This document shows positions 51,801 through 60,766 of a stretch of 64,000 bases of DNA, piece after piece. Origin of the DNA: Nocardioides sp. URHA0032. GTDB taxonomy: Bacteria; Actinomycetota; Actinomycetes; Propionibacteriales; Nocardioidaceae. The notes under the pieces were generated by a model. The model was not told the origin of the DNA and searched no databases. It saw only the letters and a program-made list of their open reading frames with translations. The translations under genes and the position numbers were made by a program. The DNA lies in assembly GCF_000620645.1 (NCBI RefSeq), contig NZ_KK211159.1:780312-844311 (forward strand). The letters are read 5' to 3'. The stretch's first letter is position 1. Every line of letters starts with the position of its first letter.

Positions 51801-53552
51801 GCCTGAGAGCGGGTCGGTGGCGGTGTAGGTGACGGTGACGTCGTCGCGGTACCACCCGGCAGCGTTCTTGGTGCCGGCGACGTCCGCCGTCAGCGTCGGG
51901 CGGGTCTTGTCGATCCGCACGGTGGTGGAGTCGCTCGCCGAATTGCCCGCGTTGTCGCGGGCCGCTCCCGCGATGGTGTACTCGCCCTCGGCGCTCTTCG
52001 AGACCGGCGCGGTGCAGTCCGCGACCCCCGAGCCGCCCTGGTCGCCGCACACGAACGTGACGGTGACGTCCTGGTTCGTCCACGTCCCGGCGGTGTACGA
52101 CGGCGGCGCGACGGTGTGGGTGATGGTGGGCGCGGTCCTGTCGATCCGCACGACCGCTGTCTGCAGCGCCTCGGTGTTGCCCGCCCTGTCGGTGCTGCGG
52201 TAGGTGACGGTGTGCTCACCTTCGGTGGCGAGGCTGATGCTGGTGCCGTCCTGGAGCGGGCCGCCGTCGACGGCGTACTGGGTCGAAGCGACGCCCGAGC
52301 CGGCGTCGGCCGGAGTCAGCTTCAGGGTGACGTTGCCGTCGGTCCAGGTGCTCGAGCCGCCGGTGATCCCGGTGGTCGGCGCGGTCCGGTCGATGTTGAC
52401 CGGCGGAGCGCTCGTGGCGGTCGTGCCGAGGCCGGCGCCGTTCTTCACGGTCACACTGCTGGTGAGGTTGCTGCCCTCACCGGAGATCGTGGTGTCGGCC
52501 GGCTGGGTCGGGATGCCGGACTCGGCGTCGGACGCGGTCCAGTGGATCGTGACGTCGTCCCGGTACCAGCCGGAGGTGTTCGGCTGGGTCGTCGGCGAGC
52601 CCGACAGCTGCGGCGGGGTGGTGTCGCCCGCTTGGACCGCGATCGTCGTGGACGCCGTGTTGCCGGCCTTGTCGGTGGCCGTGCCGGTGACGTTGCCGGA
52701 GGTCCGCACCGTCACCTGGTTGGTCGAGCTGCCGGTGGCGAGGCAGGTGGCGACACCCGACGCCTGCTGCTGGCCCGAGCTGCTGTCGCTGCACGTGAAG
52801 GTGACCGTCACGCTGCCGTCGGGGTTGCGGACCGAGGCGCCGCTGATGGACGGGTTCGCCTTGTCGATGCGCACGTCCACCGTGCCAGTGCCCGTGTTGC
52901 CGAGCCTGTCGGTGGCGGTCGACGTCCTGGTGACGATGCCGTTCGACGACTCGGTGCTCGAAGCCGGCGACGGACCCGACGCCACGCCCGCTCCCGCGTC
53001 CGCGGCGGACCAGGTCAGCGTCGTGTTGGCGCGGTTCCAACCGTTCGTGTTGGCCGACGGGCTGAGCGTCGGCGTAAGCACGGGCCCGGTGTTGTCCGAG
53101 GTGTACGACACCTGCACCGTGGTGGTCCCCCCGCTGCAGTTGCCGTTGCCCTGGTTGAAGCTGGGCGACACGCCGACGTTGAAGTTCTGCACGCTGTCGC
53201 CGGCGGCGGCGGTGCCGTTGAACGTCCAGGACGTCCTCGAGGAGGTGGAGGTCGTGGTGCCAGTGAATCCGGTCGGGGGCGTGATGCACTTCGCGCCGTC
53301 CGGCGTGCTGACCGTCAGGATCAGCGCCGCGCCCGACTTGGCGAACAGGACGCTGCCGGTGGTGGCAGTGCCGGCGCCGCCGCTGAACGCCGCGGTCGGC
53401 GCCGTGGCGGCCGAGGCCGGGACGACGGCGGCAGCGCCGAGCACGGTGGCCGCTGCCGCCGTCACGGCGAACAGCGCGCGGCCCCGTCGACGAGCACTCC
53501 CCCGCGGTGTCCTCTTGAGCCGACCCCGCTGGGCGGCATGTGTCGATGACAT
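48840..53552 (-). CDS. Giant secreted Ig-like repeat protein (probable adhesin) of the pilus locus
   Basis: 1,570 residues. A long signal peptide (Arg-rich start, hydrophobic 27-45, cleavage near PASA at about 49) is followed by about sixteen repeats of roughly 80-90 residues. Each has a strand like GWYRDDVTVTYTATDPLSGV, then AGN, then a linker such as VxIDxTxPT; some carry Cys pairs. The last ~110 residues form a separate module with GSTVPVKFQL, QYIYNW and WRIGVKLDDGQTYFVNI found at the end of other actinobacterial surface proteins. No LPXTG motif or membrane anchor was found. Strong GGAGGGGA site before the ATG. It lies directly after pilD, on the same strand, so it may be displayed by or with the pilus. 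Confidence 0.85.
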   Translation of the reverse strand: MSSTHAAQRGRLKRTPRGSARRRGRALFAVTAAAATVLGAAAVVPASAATAPTAAFSGGAGTATTGSVLFAKSGAALILTVSTPDGAKCITPPTGFTGTTTSTSSRTSWTFNGTAAAGDSVQNFNVGVSPSFNQGNGNCSGGTTTVQVSYTSDNTGPVLTPTLSPSANTNGWNRANTTLTWSAADAGAGVASGPSPASSTESSNGIVTRTSTATDRLGNTGTGTVDVRIDKANPSISGASVRNPDGSVTVTFTCSDSSSGQQQASGVATCLATGSSTNQVTVRTSGNVTGTATDKAGNTASTTIAVQAGDTTPPQLSGSPTTQPNTSGWYRDDVTIHWTASDAESGIPTQPADTTISGEGSNLTSSVTVKNGAGLGTTATSAPPVNIDRTAPTTGITGGSSTWTDGNVTLKLTPADAGSGVASTQYAVDGGPLQDGTSISLATEGEHTVTYRSTDRAGNTEALQTAVVRIDRTAPTITHTVAPPSYTAGTWTNQDVTVTFVCGDQGGSGVADCTAPVSKSAEGEYTIAGAARDNAGNSASDSTTVRIDKTRPTLTADVAGTKNAAGWYRDDVTVTYTATDPLSGVAGSPEPTVLREGAHQTASASATDAAGNTSSVSVSGIDIDTTAPTLTADVPSGWHTDDVTVSWSCTDGLSGVADAPADSRVSGEGDNLSATASCTDVAGNSVVRTVGGIKIDRTAPVTTADVAGANEAGWYGDDVQVTLHGSDNLRGAVTTYYRIDGDETKTYGGPFSVGEGEHTVSFWSVDAAGNTEVAGTPLELKVDKTAPETTVVNPISPESGWFVVSGIPVAFKATDNGSGVAATYYQVDGGPVLTYGDPFIQNLSTGEHTITYWSADLAGNTEARATTNTIAVNVDTDAPTITGKATPAPNAAGWNNTPVDVKFTCADVGSGLQTGVAGCAGDTTLPNDGVNQSVTGDAVDVAGNSSSATVSGIDIDTVRPTLTGVLPAASGSRNDVDWYRDDVSVTWVGDDGLSQIDPETQPAPSRVTGEGTGLSTDPVTIADKAGNVSVPVAVGGINIDRTAPVVTGGPTMQPNPAGWYRDQVVVDFTCTDNLSGVASCPTSKTVRGDGAGQSVTSDRPRDVAGNIGAARTVDGINVDGSAPTSTADNTCTAVNEWCTGDTADVVISATDQAGLSGVRELRYSVDGGAEQTVPGSSTTVSVPLTGTGAGSVKYHAVDNAGNVEPVNTVALKWDNIAPTVSHSLSPVPNADDWNNSNVTVTFAATDDDKGSGIAGVTQPVTVSTETAGQEVVGTAKDTAGNVGTDKVTVKLDKTRPTISGAVAGGTLGSEGWYRTAPTVTFTCSDTLSGIAATACPSPVTVTANGTTGGASGTVADRAGNTATASITGLKVDTDAPTLTTADVNVQGATYTLGGVPAATCTAKDTVSGLASCTVKVSGGNTNGTGTFAYTATATDKAGNSSTVTGSYQVVYRFGGFLQPINDTAHDQGSTSTFKAGSTVPVKFQLLRVDGTPVQPVAAPTWLTPVKGGATTAPVDETVYTASADSGSTYRYDASANQYIYNWKTGTGGNYWRIGVKLDDGQTYFVNIGLR

Positions 53553-53629
53553 TGGTGTTCCCCTCCGGCTGATTTCCCTTGTGTGATCGACCGTAAGAAC
53601 CTCTCGGTGCCCCGGGGAAGCGATCCGGC

Positions 53630-53645
53630 GTTCAACAACCTGAAC
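53630..53645. promoter_or_regulatory. Palindrome, copy 1, upstream of the giant Ig-like gene
   Basis: GTTCAACAACCTGAAC: 5-bp inverted arms GTTCA/TGAAC around six bases. A near-identical site begins 42 bp further on. Possible regulator-binding site; the protein is unknown. Confidence 0.6.
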
Positions 53646-53671
53646 GCCGATCGAGCCCGCCTGCGGTCGCT

Positions 53672-53687
53672 GTTCAAAGACCTGAAC
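53672..53687. promoter_or_regulatory. Palindrome, copy 2, upstream of the giant Ig-like gene
   Basis: GTTCAAAGACCTGAAC, 14 of 16 bases the same as copy 1 and exactly 42 bp (four helical turns) away, so both sites face the same side of the DNA. It lies between pilD's stop at 53698 and the giant gene start at 53552. Confidence 0.6.
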
Positions 53688-53697
53688 ACCGCGTCGG

Positions 53698-54483
53698 CTA
53701 CGCGCCGATGCGGTCCAGATAGACCTGCCCGATCCCGCTCGCCCCGAGGATGGACGCCCACGCCGCGAGCAGCATGAACGGTCCGAACGGCACTGCCGTC
53801 TTCCGGTCCGCTCGTCGGTTCGCCATCAGCAGCACCCCAGCGACGGCCCCCAGGAAGAAGGCGCCGATCGCACCCACCAGGAACGCTCCCCACGACAGCG
53901 CCGCCGTCATCCCGCCGACCACGCCGGCGAGCTTCACGTCCCCGAAGCCCATGCTCCGCGGGGCGACCATCGCCACCGCGAAGAAGAACCCGAAGAGCAC
54001 CACCGCGCCGATCCCGGCCCGGACCAGGCCATGTCCGCCGAGGCCGACCGCCAGGAGGACCCCGAGCACCGGGTACGTCGGCAGCACGATGACGTTCGGC
54101 AGCCGGTGCACGTCGAGGTCGATCAGTGTCAGCGCCACCGCGATCCCGGCGAACACCAGATATGCCGCGAGCAACAGCGGTCGGTCGGCGAAGCGCCAGC
54201 CCGCCAGCGCGAACAGCGCCCCCGTCGCCGCCTCGACGACCGGATATCGCGCACTGATCGCCAGCCCGCAGTCGTAGCAGCGGCCACGCAGCACCAGCCA
54301 GCCCAGCACCGGCACGTTGTGACGCGCCCGGATCAACGTGCGGCAGTCCGGGCATGCGGACGGCGGCCTCATCACCGACTCCCCCCGCGGCACCCGGTGG
54401 GCCACCACGTTGACGAAGGACCCCACGCACAGCCCGAGCACGCCGGCCAGGACCGCGACCACGGTCGGAGGCGCGCCGGTCAT
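53698..54483 (-). CDS. pilD: Type IV prepilin peptidase/methyltransferase
   Basis: 261-residue polytopic membrane aspartyl protease that cleaves prepilins and methylates the new N-terminus. The cytoplasmic zinc motif uses Cys44/47 (CPDC) and Cys69/72 (CYDC); catalytic aspartates are in LIDLDVHRLP (about Asp122) and GFGDVK (Asp182). The ATG overlaps the pilX-like stop (ATGA). It should process PilA and the three minor pilins encoded just upstream. Confidence 0.94.
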   Translation of the reverse strand: MTGAPPTVVAVLAGVLGLCVGSFVNVVAHRVPRGESVMRPPSACPDCRTLIRARHNVPVLGWLVLRGRCYDCGLAISARYPVVEAATGALFALAGWRFADRPLLLAAYLVFAGIAVALTLIDLDVHRLPNVIVLPTYPVLGVLLAVGLGGHGLVRAGIGAVVLFGFFFAVAMVAPRSMGFGDVKLAGVVGGMTAALSWGAFLVGAIGAFFLGAVAGVLLMANRRADRKTAVPFGPFMLLAAWASILGASGIGQVYLDRIGA

Positions 54484-56561
54484 CGTTGCTCCGCCCAGCT
54501 CATGATCCCGACCTTCCTCTTCCCGGGCGTCGGGTCGACGATCCCGGCACCGGTGACGGCGTCGGTGAACTGGACGCGCGACGTCAGCACCGGCGTTCCT
54601 GTGGTGTCGCAGGGATCTGTGCCAGTGCACAAGTAGGTCTTGAGATCCACCGCGGTGACCTCCGAGCCGAGTCCGTAGCCGACGTCTGGGAGGGACACCA
54701 GCGGGTATCCGAACGTCTGGGTCGGCTGCGACTGGAAACTCACACCCCAGGCGAGGAGCCCCCAGCGGAAGGCGATCAGGGCATTCGAACCACTGCCGGG
54801 GGTGAGCGTGACGTTGCCGTTCGGCGCATAGGTCGCCCCTTCGACGACGAAGATGCCATTGAAGTTGCCGCCTTGCTGCCGGATGAAGTTCCCGGTCACG
54901 GCTGCCCGGAGGGCCTTCGGGACGTAGGACACCGCGAGGGTCACCTTGTCGATCGAGACCATGTCGCTGTTGCTCCCGCTCGCCAGGAGCAGCTGGATGG
55001 TCGGCGTGGACACGTCGAACGAACCGGTCTGGAACTTGGCCGCGAGCAGGCTCGTGACGTCGGTGTCGGCTCCCGACGCGCTGACGGCGATGGGGGCAGG
55101 GGCCGTCACCCCAGCGACGCCCGCCTTGAACGTGCCGCCGGCAGTGAGACCGGAGGTGTAGGTGACGTTCAGCTTCGCTGAGGTGACGGTTGCTCCCACC
55201 GGGATCGTGCTGAGCCCGGCGAAGTTGCGGAGGTCGAGCTCGCCGGTGTTGTTCTTCTTCGTCGCCGTCCACTGTGCGGTCAGGCTGTCGCCTCCCGTGA
55301 CCACTGCCGCCGCAAGCGTCGGCCCGGTCGGTCCGCCGTTCGGATTGGGGACGAACGCGTCGTTCTGGTTGCTCACCGTCGGCTTGGTGGTCACGTCCGA
55401 GGCGGCGACCGGACCCACCGCAACCGCGGCCGGCGTCGAGCCCGTCTGCTGTTGGAAGATCGTCATCGGGGGGGCGCCGCCGTTGGACGGTCCGCAGAGC
55501 TCCACACGGCCCGTGTCCTCGACAGTGATATTGCTGCTCGCGCCGAAGACGAACTGGACGCCGGCCGTGCTCGGCGTGTCGATCGGGCTCCGACAAGCCC
55601 CTGGCATGGAGTGCCCGGCGACCAGCTCGCCACCGATAACCGTCTTCGCGATGTCCCAGGTGACACCGTCCGCGAAGTCGAAGTAGTACTGACCGCTCGC
55701 GAAGTGCGCGACCGAGCAGGCATTCACAGCCGCCGTCAGTGCCGCACCGTTGTTGTAGAAGCCAGGCTGGAACTCGCACCCCACCGTGGCTGCCGGATCA
55801 CGGTAGGGAGGCACAGCGCTCAGCGGCGATGCTGCCGCGGAGGGCACGGTCATCGTGCCGGAGCAGGCGGGAACGAACTTGCCTCCACCGCTCGTGGTGC
55901 AGGCCCCGTTCGCGGAGATGGCGGTGTCGGACCGGACGGTGCCGTTCGTGACCGAGATGTTCGTGTTCGAGGCGATGCCCCCGCGGATCGGCATCGTTCC
56001 GCCGCTGCCGAGAGGCTTGAGGATCATGCCGTCCTGTGCGATCACGGCAGAGTTGCCGACGGTGGTCAGCGCGCTCGAGAACGGGTCGGTCACGGGAAGC
56101 TTCTTGATCACGATCCCGTCCGAGCCGAACAGGCCTGTCCCCTTGACCGGCGTGCAGACCACCGTCGCGGTCTGTACGGGTCCACCGCTCTGCGTGGGCG
56201 GATACACGTTCGGCATCGTGAGCTGGGTCATCGCTGCACCGGAGCTCGCGACTTTGCCGAAGCAGCCCGTTCCGTCGGTGTTGTTGTCGTACACCCAGCC
56301 GTGCGGGGTGCCCGAGGGATAGCTAGCGTCGGGGGTGTTGGCGTTCTCACCCAAGCGGATCGTGTTGATGGCGATCTTGGTCGCGGTGTCCGCGGCGTAC
56401 GCCGTCCCCGCTACCTTGCGGAGGCCGACGGTCGCCGTGAAGTTCGTGCTGCCCTGGGTGAGCAGGGCCCCCGTGACCAGGGCGACGCTCGTGATGATGA
56501 TCAGGACGATGACGAGAATTGCGCCATCGTCGGATGCGCCCGACCGGTGTCGTTGCATCAT
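54480..56561 (-). CDS. PilX/GspK-like large minor pilin
   Basis: 693 residues. A class III signal is followed by AILVIVLIIITSVALVTGA; the +5 Glu is absent, as in GspK-type pilins that cap the filament. The rest is a long secreted body with scattered Cys, a Ser/Thr/Gly-rich beta-type middle part with VTLTPGSGSNALIAFRWG near the end, much larger than usual PilX. It overlaps pilD and the pilW-like gene. A tip-located subunit is inferred. Confidence 0.75.
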   Translation of the reverse strand: MMQRHRSGASDDGAILVIVLIIITSVALVTGALLTQGSTNFTATVGLRKVAGTAYAADTATKIAINTIRLGENANTPDASYPSGTPHGWVYDNNTDGTGCFGKVASSGAAMTQLTMPNVYPPTQSGGPVQTATVVCTPVKGTGLFGSDGIVIKKLPVTDPFSSALTTVGNSAVIAQDGMILKPLGSGGTMPIRGGIASNTNISVTNGTVRSDTAISANGACTTSGGGKFVPACSGTMTVPSAAASPLSAVPPYRDPAATVGCEFQPGFYNNGAALTAAVNACSVAHFASGQYYFDFADGVTWDIAKTVIGGELVAGHSMPGACRSPIDTPSTAGVQFVFGASSNITVEDTGRVELCGPSNGGAPPMTIFQQQTGSTPAAVAVGPVAASDVTTKPTVSNQNDAFVPNPNGGPTGPTLAAAVVTGGDSLTAQWTATKKNNTGELDLRNFAGLSTIPVGATVTSAKLNVTYTSGLTAGGTFKAGVAGVTAPAPIAVSASGADTDVTSLLAAKFQTGSFDVSTPTIQLLLASGSNSDMVSIDKVTLAVSYVPKALRAAVTGNFIRQQGGNFNGIFVVEGATYAPNGNVTLTPGSGSNALIAFRWGLLAWGVSFQSQPTQTFGYPLVSLPDVGYGLGSEVTAVDLKTYLCTGTDPCDTTGTPVLTSRVQFTDAVTGAGIVDPTPGKRKVGIMSWAEQR

Positions 56562-57271
56562 CCCTGCCTCGTCTCTGCGGTCAGTGTGGACGTGTAGCCG
56601 GTGCCGCTAGGCACCGCCTTGCCCGTGTCCTGGACGACCAGGGTGATCGAGATCGTCGACGGGAACGGGCTGACGCCGGTGCACGAGGTGGTGCTCCCGT
56701 CGTCCTTGGCGCAGCTGACGATCCGGGTCGGATCCAGCATTCCCGTCGCGGGGTCGGTGAGCGACGCGGGGTCGATCAGGTGTGCGACCGGGGTGCTCGT
56801 CGTCGAGCCGCTGCCGCAGCGCGTGCGCCAGAGCTCGGTGCGGGTCCCTACCGTCTTGGTGAAGTAGACCGCCGCACTGATCGTCGCATCCCACGTCGCT
56901 TCTGGTGCGGTGCTCGGCGTGGTCGACGGATAGTCGTTCCACGCAAGGCCGACCACTGTGGTGCCGGCCGGACTCGCGCAGGCGCTGGCCACGCCGGACG
57001 GCGCCGGGCCACTCTTCCAGACGGACGGCCGCAGTGCCAGCGACGGCGTCCCCGCACGGAGCCCGGCGCTGCTGACGTCCTGCTGCCAGTAGGCCGACAC
57101 GAACTGCTGGTCGGTGGACTCGTTGAGCCGGGCACTGGATTCGTTGCTGACGCGAAGGTACTGGAACAACACACCGGTGATCGCCACCGTGACGATGCTC
57201 ATGATCGTGACCGTGATCACCAGCTCGATGAGCGTGAAGCCGTCGTCCCAGCTCCGGCGAGCGGTCAGCAT
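56558..57271 (-). CDS. Minor pilin, PilW-like
   Basis: 237 residues with a prepilin signal DDG|FTLIELVITVTIMSIVTV, including the +5 Glu. The remainder is an extracellular domain with at least four Cys. The ATG at 57271 is chosen because it sits 15 residues before the signal cleavage site and overlaps the end of the preceding pilin gene; upstream frame is a shadow. Named by position and size, so the W assignment is tentative. Confidence 0.8.
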   Translation of the reverse strand: MLTARRSWDDGFTLIELVITVTIMSIVTVAITGVLFQYLRVSNESSARLNESTDQQFVSAYWQQDVSSAGLRAGTPSLALRPSVWKSGPAPSGVASACASPAGTTVVGLAWNDYPSTTPSTAPEATWDATISAAVYFTKTVGTRTELWRTRCGSGSTTSTPVAHLIDPASLTDPATGMLDPTRIVSCAKDDGSTTSCTGVSPFPSTISITLVVQDTGKAVPSGTGYTSTLTAETRQG

Positions 57272-57807
57272 GGCGAGTCCGCAGGGCCGGTGCACGGGTT
57301 CCGGACGATGAGGGTCAGCTGCTCCACCGCCTGGTCCACGCCCGTGCCCGAACTGGTCACGGTGAGGTCGATTCGCTGACTTCCGCCGTCGTCGGAGCAG
57401 GACGACGGTGAGGTCTGCCACGGCGCCGCTGTGACCGACGGAGTCCATCTCTGCGCCTTCGCCTGGGCGACCGTGTACCCGTGGGGCAGGTCGAACGTGG
57501 CGACGGCCGAGTAGTGATCGACTTCGCCGACCGTGGTGGGAGCGGCGGCACCGATGTACGCGTTGGCGCCCGCGCATGGCTTGTAGTGGCTCGGGCTCGC
57601 AGCGACGTAGCTCTGGATGGCCTCGGCCACGCTGCGGACGTACGTCCCCCCCGTGGCCTGGGTCCGGCCCATCGCGGAGGACTTCACGGCAAGGCTGAGG
57701 CCGGCGAGGATCGCCACCGCAGCGATGCCCAGGATCACGATGGCGACGAGCATCTCGATGAGCGACTCCCCGCGGTCGCTGCTCGGGTGTATCCGGCGGG
57801 TTCGCAT
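57265..57807 (-). CDS. Minor pilin, PilV-like
   Basis: 180 residues starting with the prepilin signal DRG|ESLIEMLVAIVILGIAAV with +5 Glu. The C-terminal part has several Cys (PCAGA, SSCSDDG, NPCTG) for disulfides. It lies between pilC and the pilW-like gene, with overlaps, in the usual minor-pilin position. The exact class cannot be told from the sequence alone. Confidence 0.8.
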   Translation of the reverse strand: MRTRRIHPSSDRGESLIEMLVAIVILGIAAVAILAGLSLAVKSSAMGRTQATGGTYVRSVAEAIQSYVAASPSHYKPCAGANAYIGAAAPTTVGEVDHYSAVATFDLPHGYTVAQAKAQRWTPSVTAAPWQTSPSSCSDDGGSQRIDLTVTSSGTGVDQAVEQLTLIVRNPCTGPADSPC

Positions 57808-57808
57808 C

Positions 57809-59014
57809 TCACACCTTCACCTGGCGGAAGATGCCGTACATCGCCGAGACCAGTGCGACCGCGACGAACCCGACGATCAGGCCCATCACGATGATGACGA
57901 GTGGCTCGAACAACGCCGTGAGCTTGGCGATCTTGTAGTCGAGCTCGGTCTCGTAGTACTCGGCCGTGACGGCGAGCTGCGTGTCCAGAGACCCGGTGTC
58001 CTCGCCCACCCGCAGCATCTGGATTGCCGTGCCCGGGAACAGCCCCGTCCGGCCGAGCGGGCCCGCGATCCCCTGGCCTTCGAGCATCTGCTCCGTGACC
58101 TCGCCGAGCCGCCTCATGTACACCCGGTTGCGCAGCGACGCCGTGGTCACCTCGAGCGCTTCCGTGAGGTTGACGCCGGCACTGACCATCGACGCGAGAA
58201 CACGGCAGAACCGCTCGACGAGGGCGTACTGGATGGTCGTCCCCAAGACCGGAATCCTCAGCAGAAGGGCGTCGCGTACGTACTTCCCACGGTAGAACCG
58301 AGTGACGACGAGGTAGCCCAGCGCCACGGCGACGAACGCTGCCGCGAGCGCCCACCACCAGGCGCTCAGGAAGTCCGTCAGCCCGAGCAACATCCTGGTC
58401 GGCAGCGGCAGCGTGGCGTCGAGGTCGGCGAAGAAGTCCTTGAACTTCGGCAGCACGTAGATGGCGAGAACCAGCACCGTGACCAGCGACATCGCCGCGA
58501 CGACGATGGGGTACATCAGTGCGGACTTGATCTTGCGCCGGGCGTCGAGGTCGCGCTCGATGTAGGTGGAGAGCCGAACGAGCACGGTGTCCAGCTCGCC
58601 GGTGAGCTCGGCCGAGCGCACGATCCCCCGGTAGAACTCGGGAAAGACCTTCGGGAACCTGTCCAGGCAGTCGGAGAACCGCTCGCCGCCGCGCAGACCG
58701 TCCTCGATCTCGTTCATCATCCGACGTACCGAGGAGTTCTCAGCCTCGGCGCTGATGGTGTGCACCGCGTCCAGGATCGGCAGGCCCGCGCGGAGGAAGG
58801 CCGCGATCTGGCGCGAGAGGTGCATGACCTCCTCGCGCTTGATGCGCGGTCCGGACAGCTCGTACTTCAGGAGGCTCTTCTTCTCGGTCACGCGGAGTCC
58901 GCGCACCTGGCGTCCGTAGAGCGCGACCTCGGCGTCCGAGCGATTTGCGGCCTTCTGCGTCCCCTTGACCTCCTGGCCCTCGAGGGTGACGCCGACGTAG
59001 GCGAACTTGGGCAT
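57809..59014 (-). CDS. pilC: Type IV pilus inner-membrane platform protein
   Basis: 401-residue T2SF/PilC protein with two repeats of a cytoplasmic helical domain followed by membrane helices (LMYPIVVAAMSLVTVLVLAIYVLPKF in two readable parts, and LFEPLVIIVMGLIVGFVAVA at the end). LDLDAR-like linker motifs and MVSAGVNLTEALEV are typical. It passes the ATPase motion to pilin assembly. It begins 2 bases after the pilB stop. Confidence 0.94.
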   Translation of the reverse strand: MPKFAYVGVTLEGQEVKGTQKAANRSDAEVALYGRQVRGLRVTEKKSLLKYELSGPRIKREEVMHLSRQIAAFLRAGLPILDAVHTISAEAENSSVRRMMNEIEDGLRGGERFSDCLDRFPKVFPEFYRGIVRSAELTGELDTVLVRLSTYIERDLDARRKIKSALMYPIVVAAMSLVTVLVLAIYVLPKFKDFFADLDATLPLPTRMLLGLTDFLSAWWWALAAAFVAVALGYLVVTRFYRGKYVRDALLLRIPVLGTTIQYALVERFCRVLASMVSAGVNLTEALEVTTASLRNRVYMRRLGEVTEQMLEGQGIAGPLGRTGLFPGTAIQMLRVGEDTGSLDTQLAVTAEYYETELDYKIAKLTALFEPLVIIVMGLIVGFVAVALVSAMYGIFRQVKV

Positions 59015-59016
59015 GA

Positions 59017-60762
59017 TCAGACTCCTGCCACGTAGATGGAACGCATGACTTCTGCAGCGGTGGTCGTCCCGTCACGGACGAGGCGAACGGCCTGCTCCTG
59101 GAGGGTGCGCATGCCTTGGCTGCACGCCAGCTTCCGCATCTCGTCGTGGGGTGCGCGGTCGACGATCAGCTCGCGGACCTCGTCGGTGACCGTCAACAGC
59201 TCGTACACGCCGATCCGTTCGAGGTAGCCGGTGTGCGCACAGAAGTGGCAGCCGACGCCGTGCCGGTATCCGTCGGCCGGCTCCCCCGAGCTCCCGAAGC
59301 TCCGCAGGAACGCGAGCTCCTCGGGCGAGGGCGAGTACGGCTCCAAGCAGCTCGTGCAGCTGCGTCGCACCAGGCGCTGGGCGACCACCGCGGTCACCGA
59401 GGATGCGATCAGGAAGGGCTCGATCCCCATGTCCAGGAGGCGGTACATCGCCGAGACCGCCTCGGTGGCGTGCAGTGACGACAGGACCAGGTGGCCCGTA
59501 AGCGCGGACTGGACGGCGATCCGTGCCGTGTCGACGTCGCGGATCTCGCCCACGAGGATGACGTCGGGATCCTGCCGCAGGATGGACCTGAGGCCGCCGG
59601 AGAACGTCACGCCGGCCTGCTCGTTGATCTGGATCTGGTTGATCGAGTCGAACGTGTACTCGACCGGGTCCTCGATCGTCATGATGTTCCGGTCGGGCGT
59701 GTCCAGCTCGCCCAGCGATGCGTACAGCGTCGTGGTCTTGCCGCCGCCGGTCGGCCCGGAGCAGATGACCATCCCGTACGGCGAGTGGATCAGCCGGCTG
59801 TACCGGGTGGCCGTGTCGGGCTGCATGCCGAGCTGCTGGAGGAGAAGCAGTGAGCGGGACTTGTCGAGCAGCCGCATCACGACCTTCTCACCGCCAACGA
59901 CAGCAGTGCTGGACACGCGGATGTCGACCTCCCTTCCCTCGACATCCATCGAGATCTGACCGTCCTGCGCCCGGCGCCGCTCGACGATGTTCATTCCACC
60001 GAGGATCTTGATCCGGCTGACGATCGCCGGCCCGATCGAGCCCGGCAGGTCCAGCACGTCCGTGAGCGAGCCGTCGATGCGGAAGCGGACCCGAACGCGG
60101 TCGCCCGCAGGCTCGATGTGGATGTCGGAGGCGCGGTCGCGCAGCCCCTGGGTGATGACCTTCTGCACGACTTGGACGACCGGGGCGTCCTCGTTGACCT
60201 GGGCGGCCTCGAGCTTGTCGGCCTCACGTCGTAGTCCGTCGCGCGCCTCGAACGCCTGGATGTGGCCGGTGACCTCGCTGGTGGCCCGGTACTCGGTGTC
60301 GAGCGCACGGTCCAGAGCCACGTGCGTGGTCACGGCGGCGTCGACCGGTCGCCCGAGAGCTGCCGCGACCTCGGCGACGTGGTCCGGCGAGGGGTCGACG
60401 AGCGCCACGACGATCCGGTCGTCCACCATGCTGATCGGCACTGCGCGCAGGGCTCTGGCGAGGTCCTGCGGCAGCAGGGCGACCGCCTCCGCGTCAGGAT
60501 CGGTGCGCCTGAAGTCGACCTCTTCGACCTGGTAGTGCTGGGCCAGCACCCGAGCGAGCTCGTCGTCGCTGATGATCCCGGCACTGATCAGACTCTCGGC
60601 CAGAGTGCCGCCCGGCTCGGCGCTGCGCGCGCCCTCGACCTGGTACGGCTCCAGCCGACGCGATGCGACCAGGACGCCGGCGAGGCGCTCGTCGGCGGCG
60701 GCGCTCTTCGACAACGTGAGGGTTGTCGGTTCCTCGCCCCGGTGGCGGGTGCGCATCTTCAT
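59017..60762 (-). CDS. pilB: Type IV pilus assembly ATPase
   Basis: 581 residues: an MshEN/T2SSE N-terminal domain (about 25-150) and a GspE-type ATPase. Walker A is GPTGGGKTT (Lys342; Gly where Ser is common), the Asp box and Walker B lie in RQDPDVILVGEIRD, the His box in LSSLHATEA. A zinc tetracysteine is formed by CTSC and CHFC. It powers pilus extension. It starts 4 bases after pilT, and a second in-frame ATG lies two codons in. Confidence 0.95.
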   Translation of the reverse strand: MKMRTRHRGEEPTTLTLSKSAAADERLAGVLVASRRLEPYQVEGARSAEPGGTLAESLISAGIISDDELARVLAQHYQVEEVDFRRTDPDAEAVALLPQDLARALRAVPISMVDDRIVVALVDPSPDHVAEVAAALGRPVDAAVTTHVALDRALDTEYRATSEVTGHIQAFEARDGLRREADKLEAAQVNEDAPVVQVVQKVITQGLRDRASDIHIEPAGDRVRVRFRIDGSLTDVLDLPGSIGPAIVSRIKILGGMNIVERRRAQDGQISMDVEGREVDIRVSSTAVVGGEKVVMRLLDKSRSLLLLQQLGMQPDTATRYSRLIHSPYGMVICSGPTGGGKTTTLYASLGELDTPDRNIMTIEDPVEYTFDSINQIQINEQAGVTFSGGLRSILRQDPDVILVGEIRDVDTARIAVQSALTGHLVLSSLHATEAVSAMYRLLDMGIEPFLIASSVTAVVAQRLVRRSCTSCLEPYSPSPEELAFLRSFGSSGEPADGYRHGVGCHFCAHTGYLERIGVYELLTVTDEVRELIVDRAPHDEMRKLACSQGMRTLQEQAVRLVRDGTTTAAEVMRSIYVAGV

Positions 60763-60766
60763 CTCG

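Noticed and set aside
53583..53777. Plus-strand ORF over the twin palindromes
   Set aside because: Its second half is antisense to the certain pilD gene and no family or ribosome site supports it.
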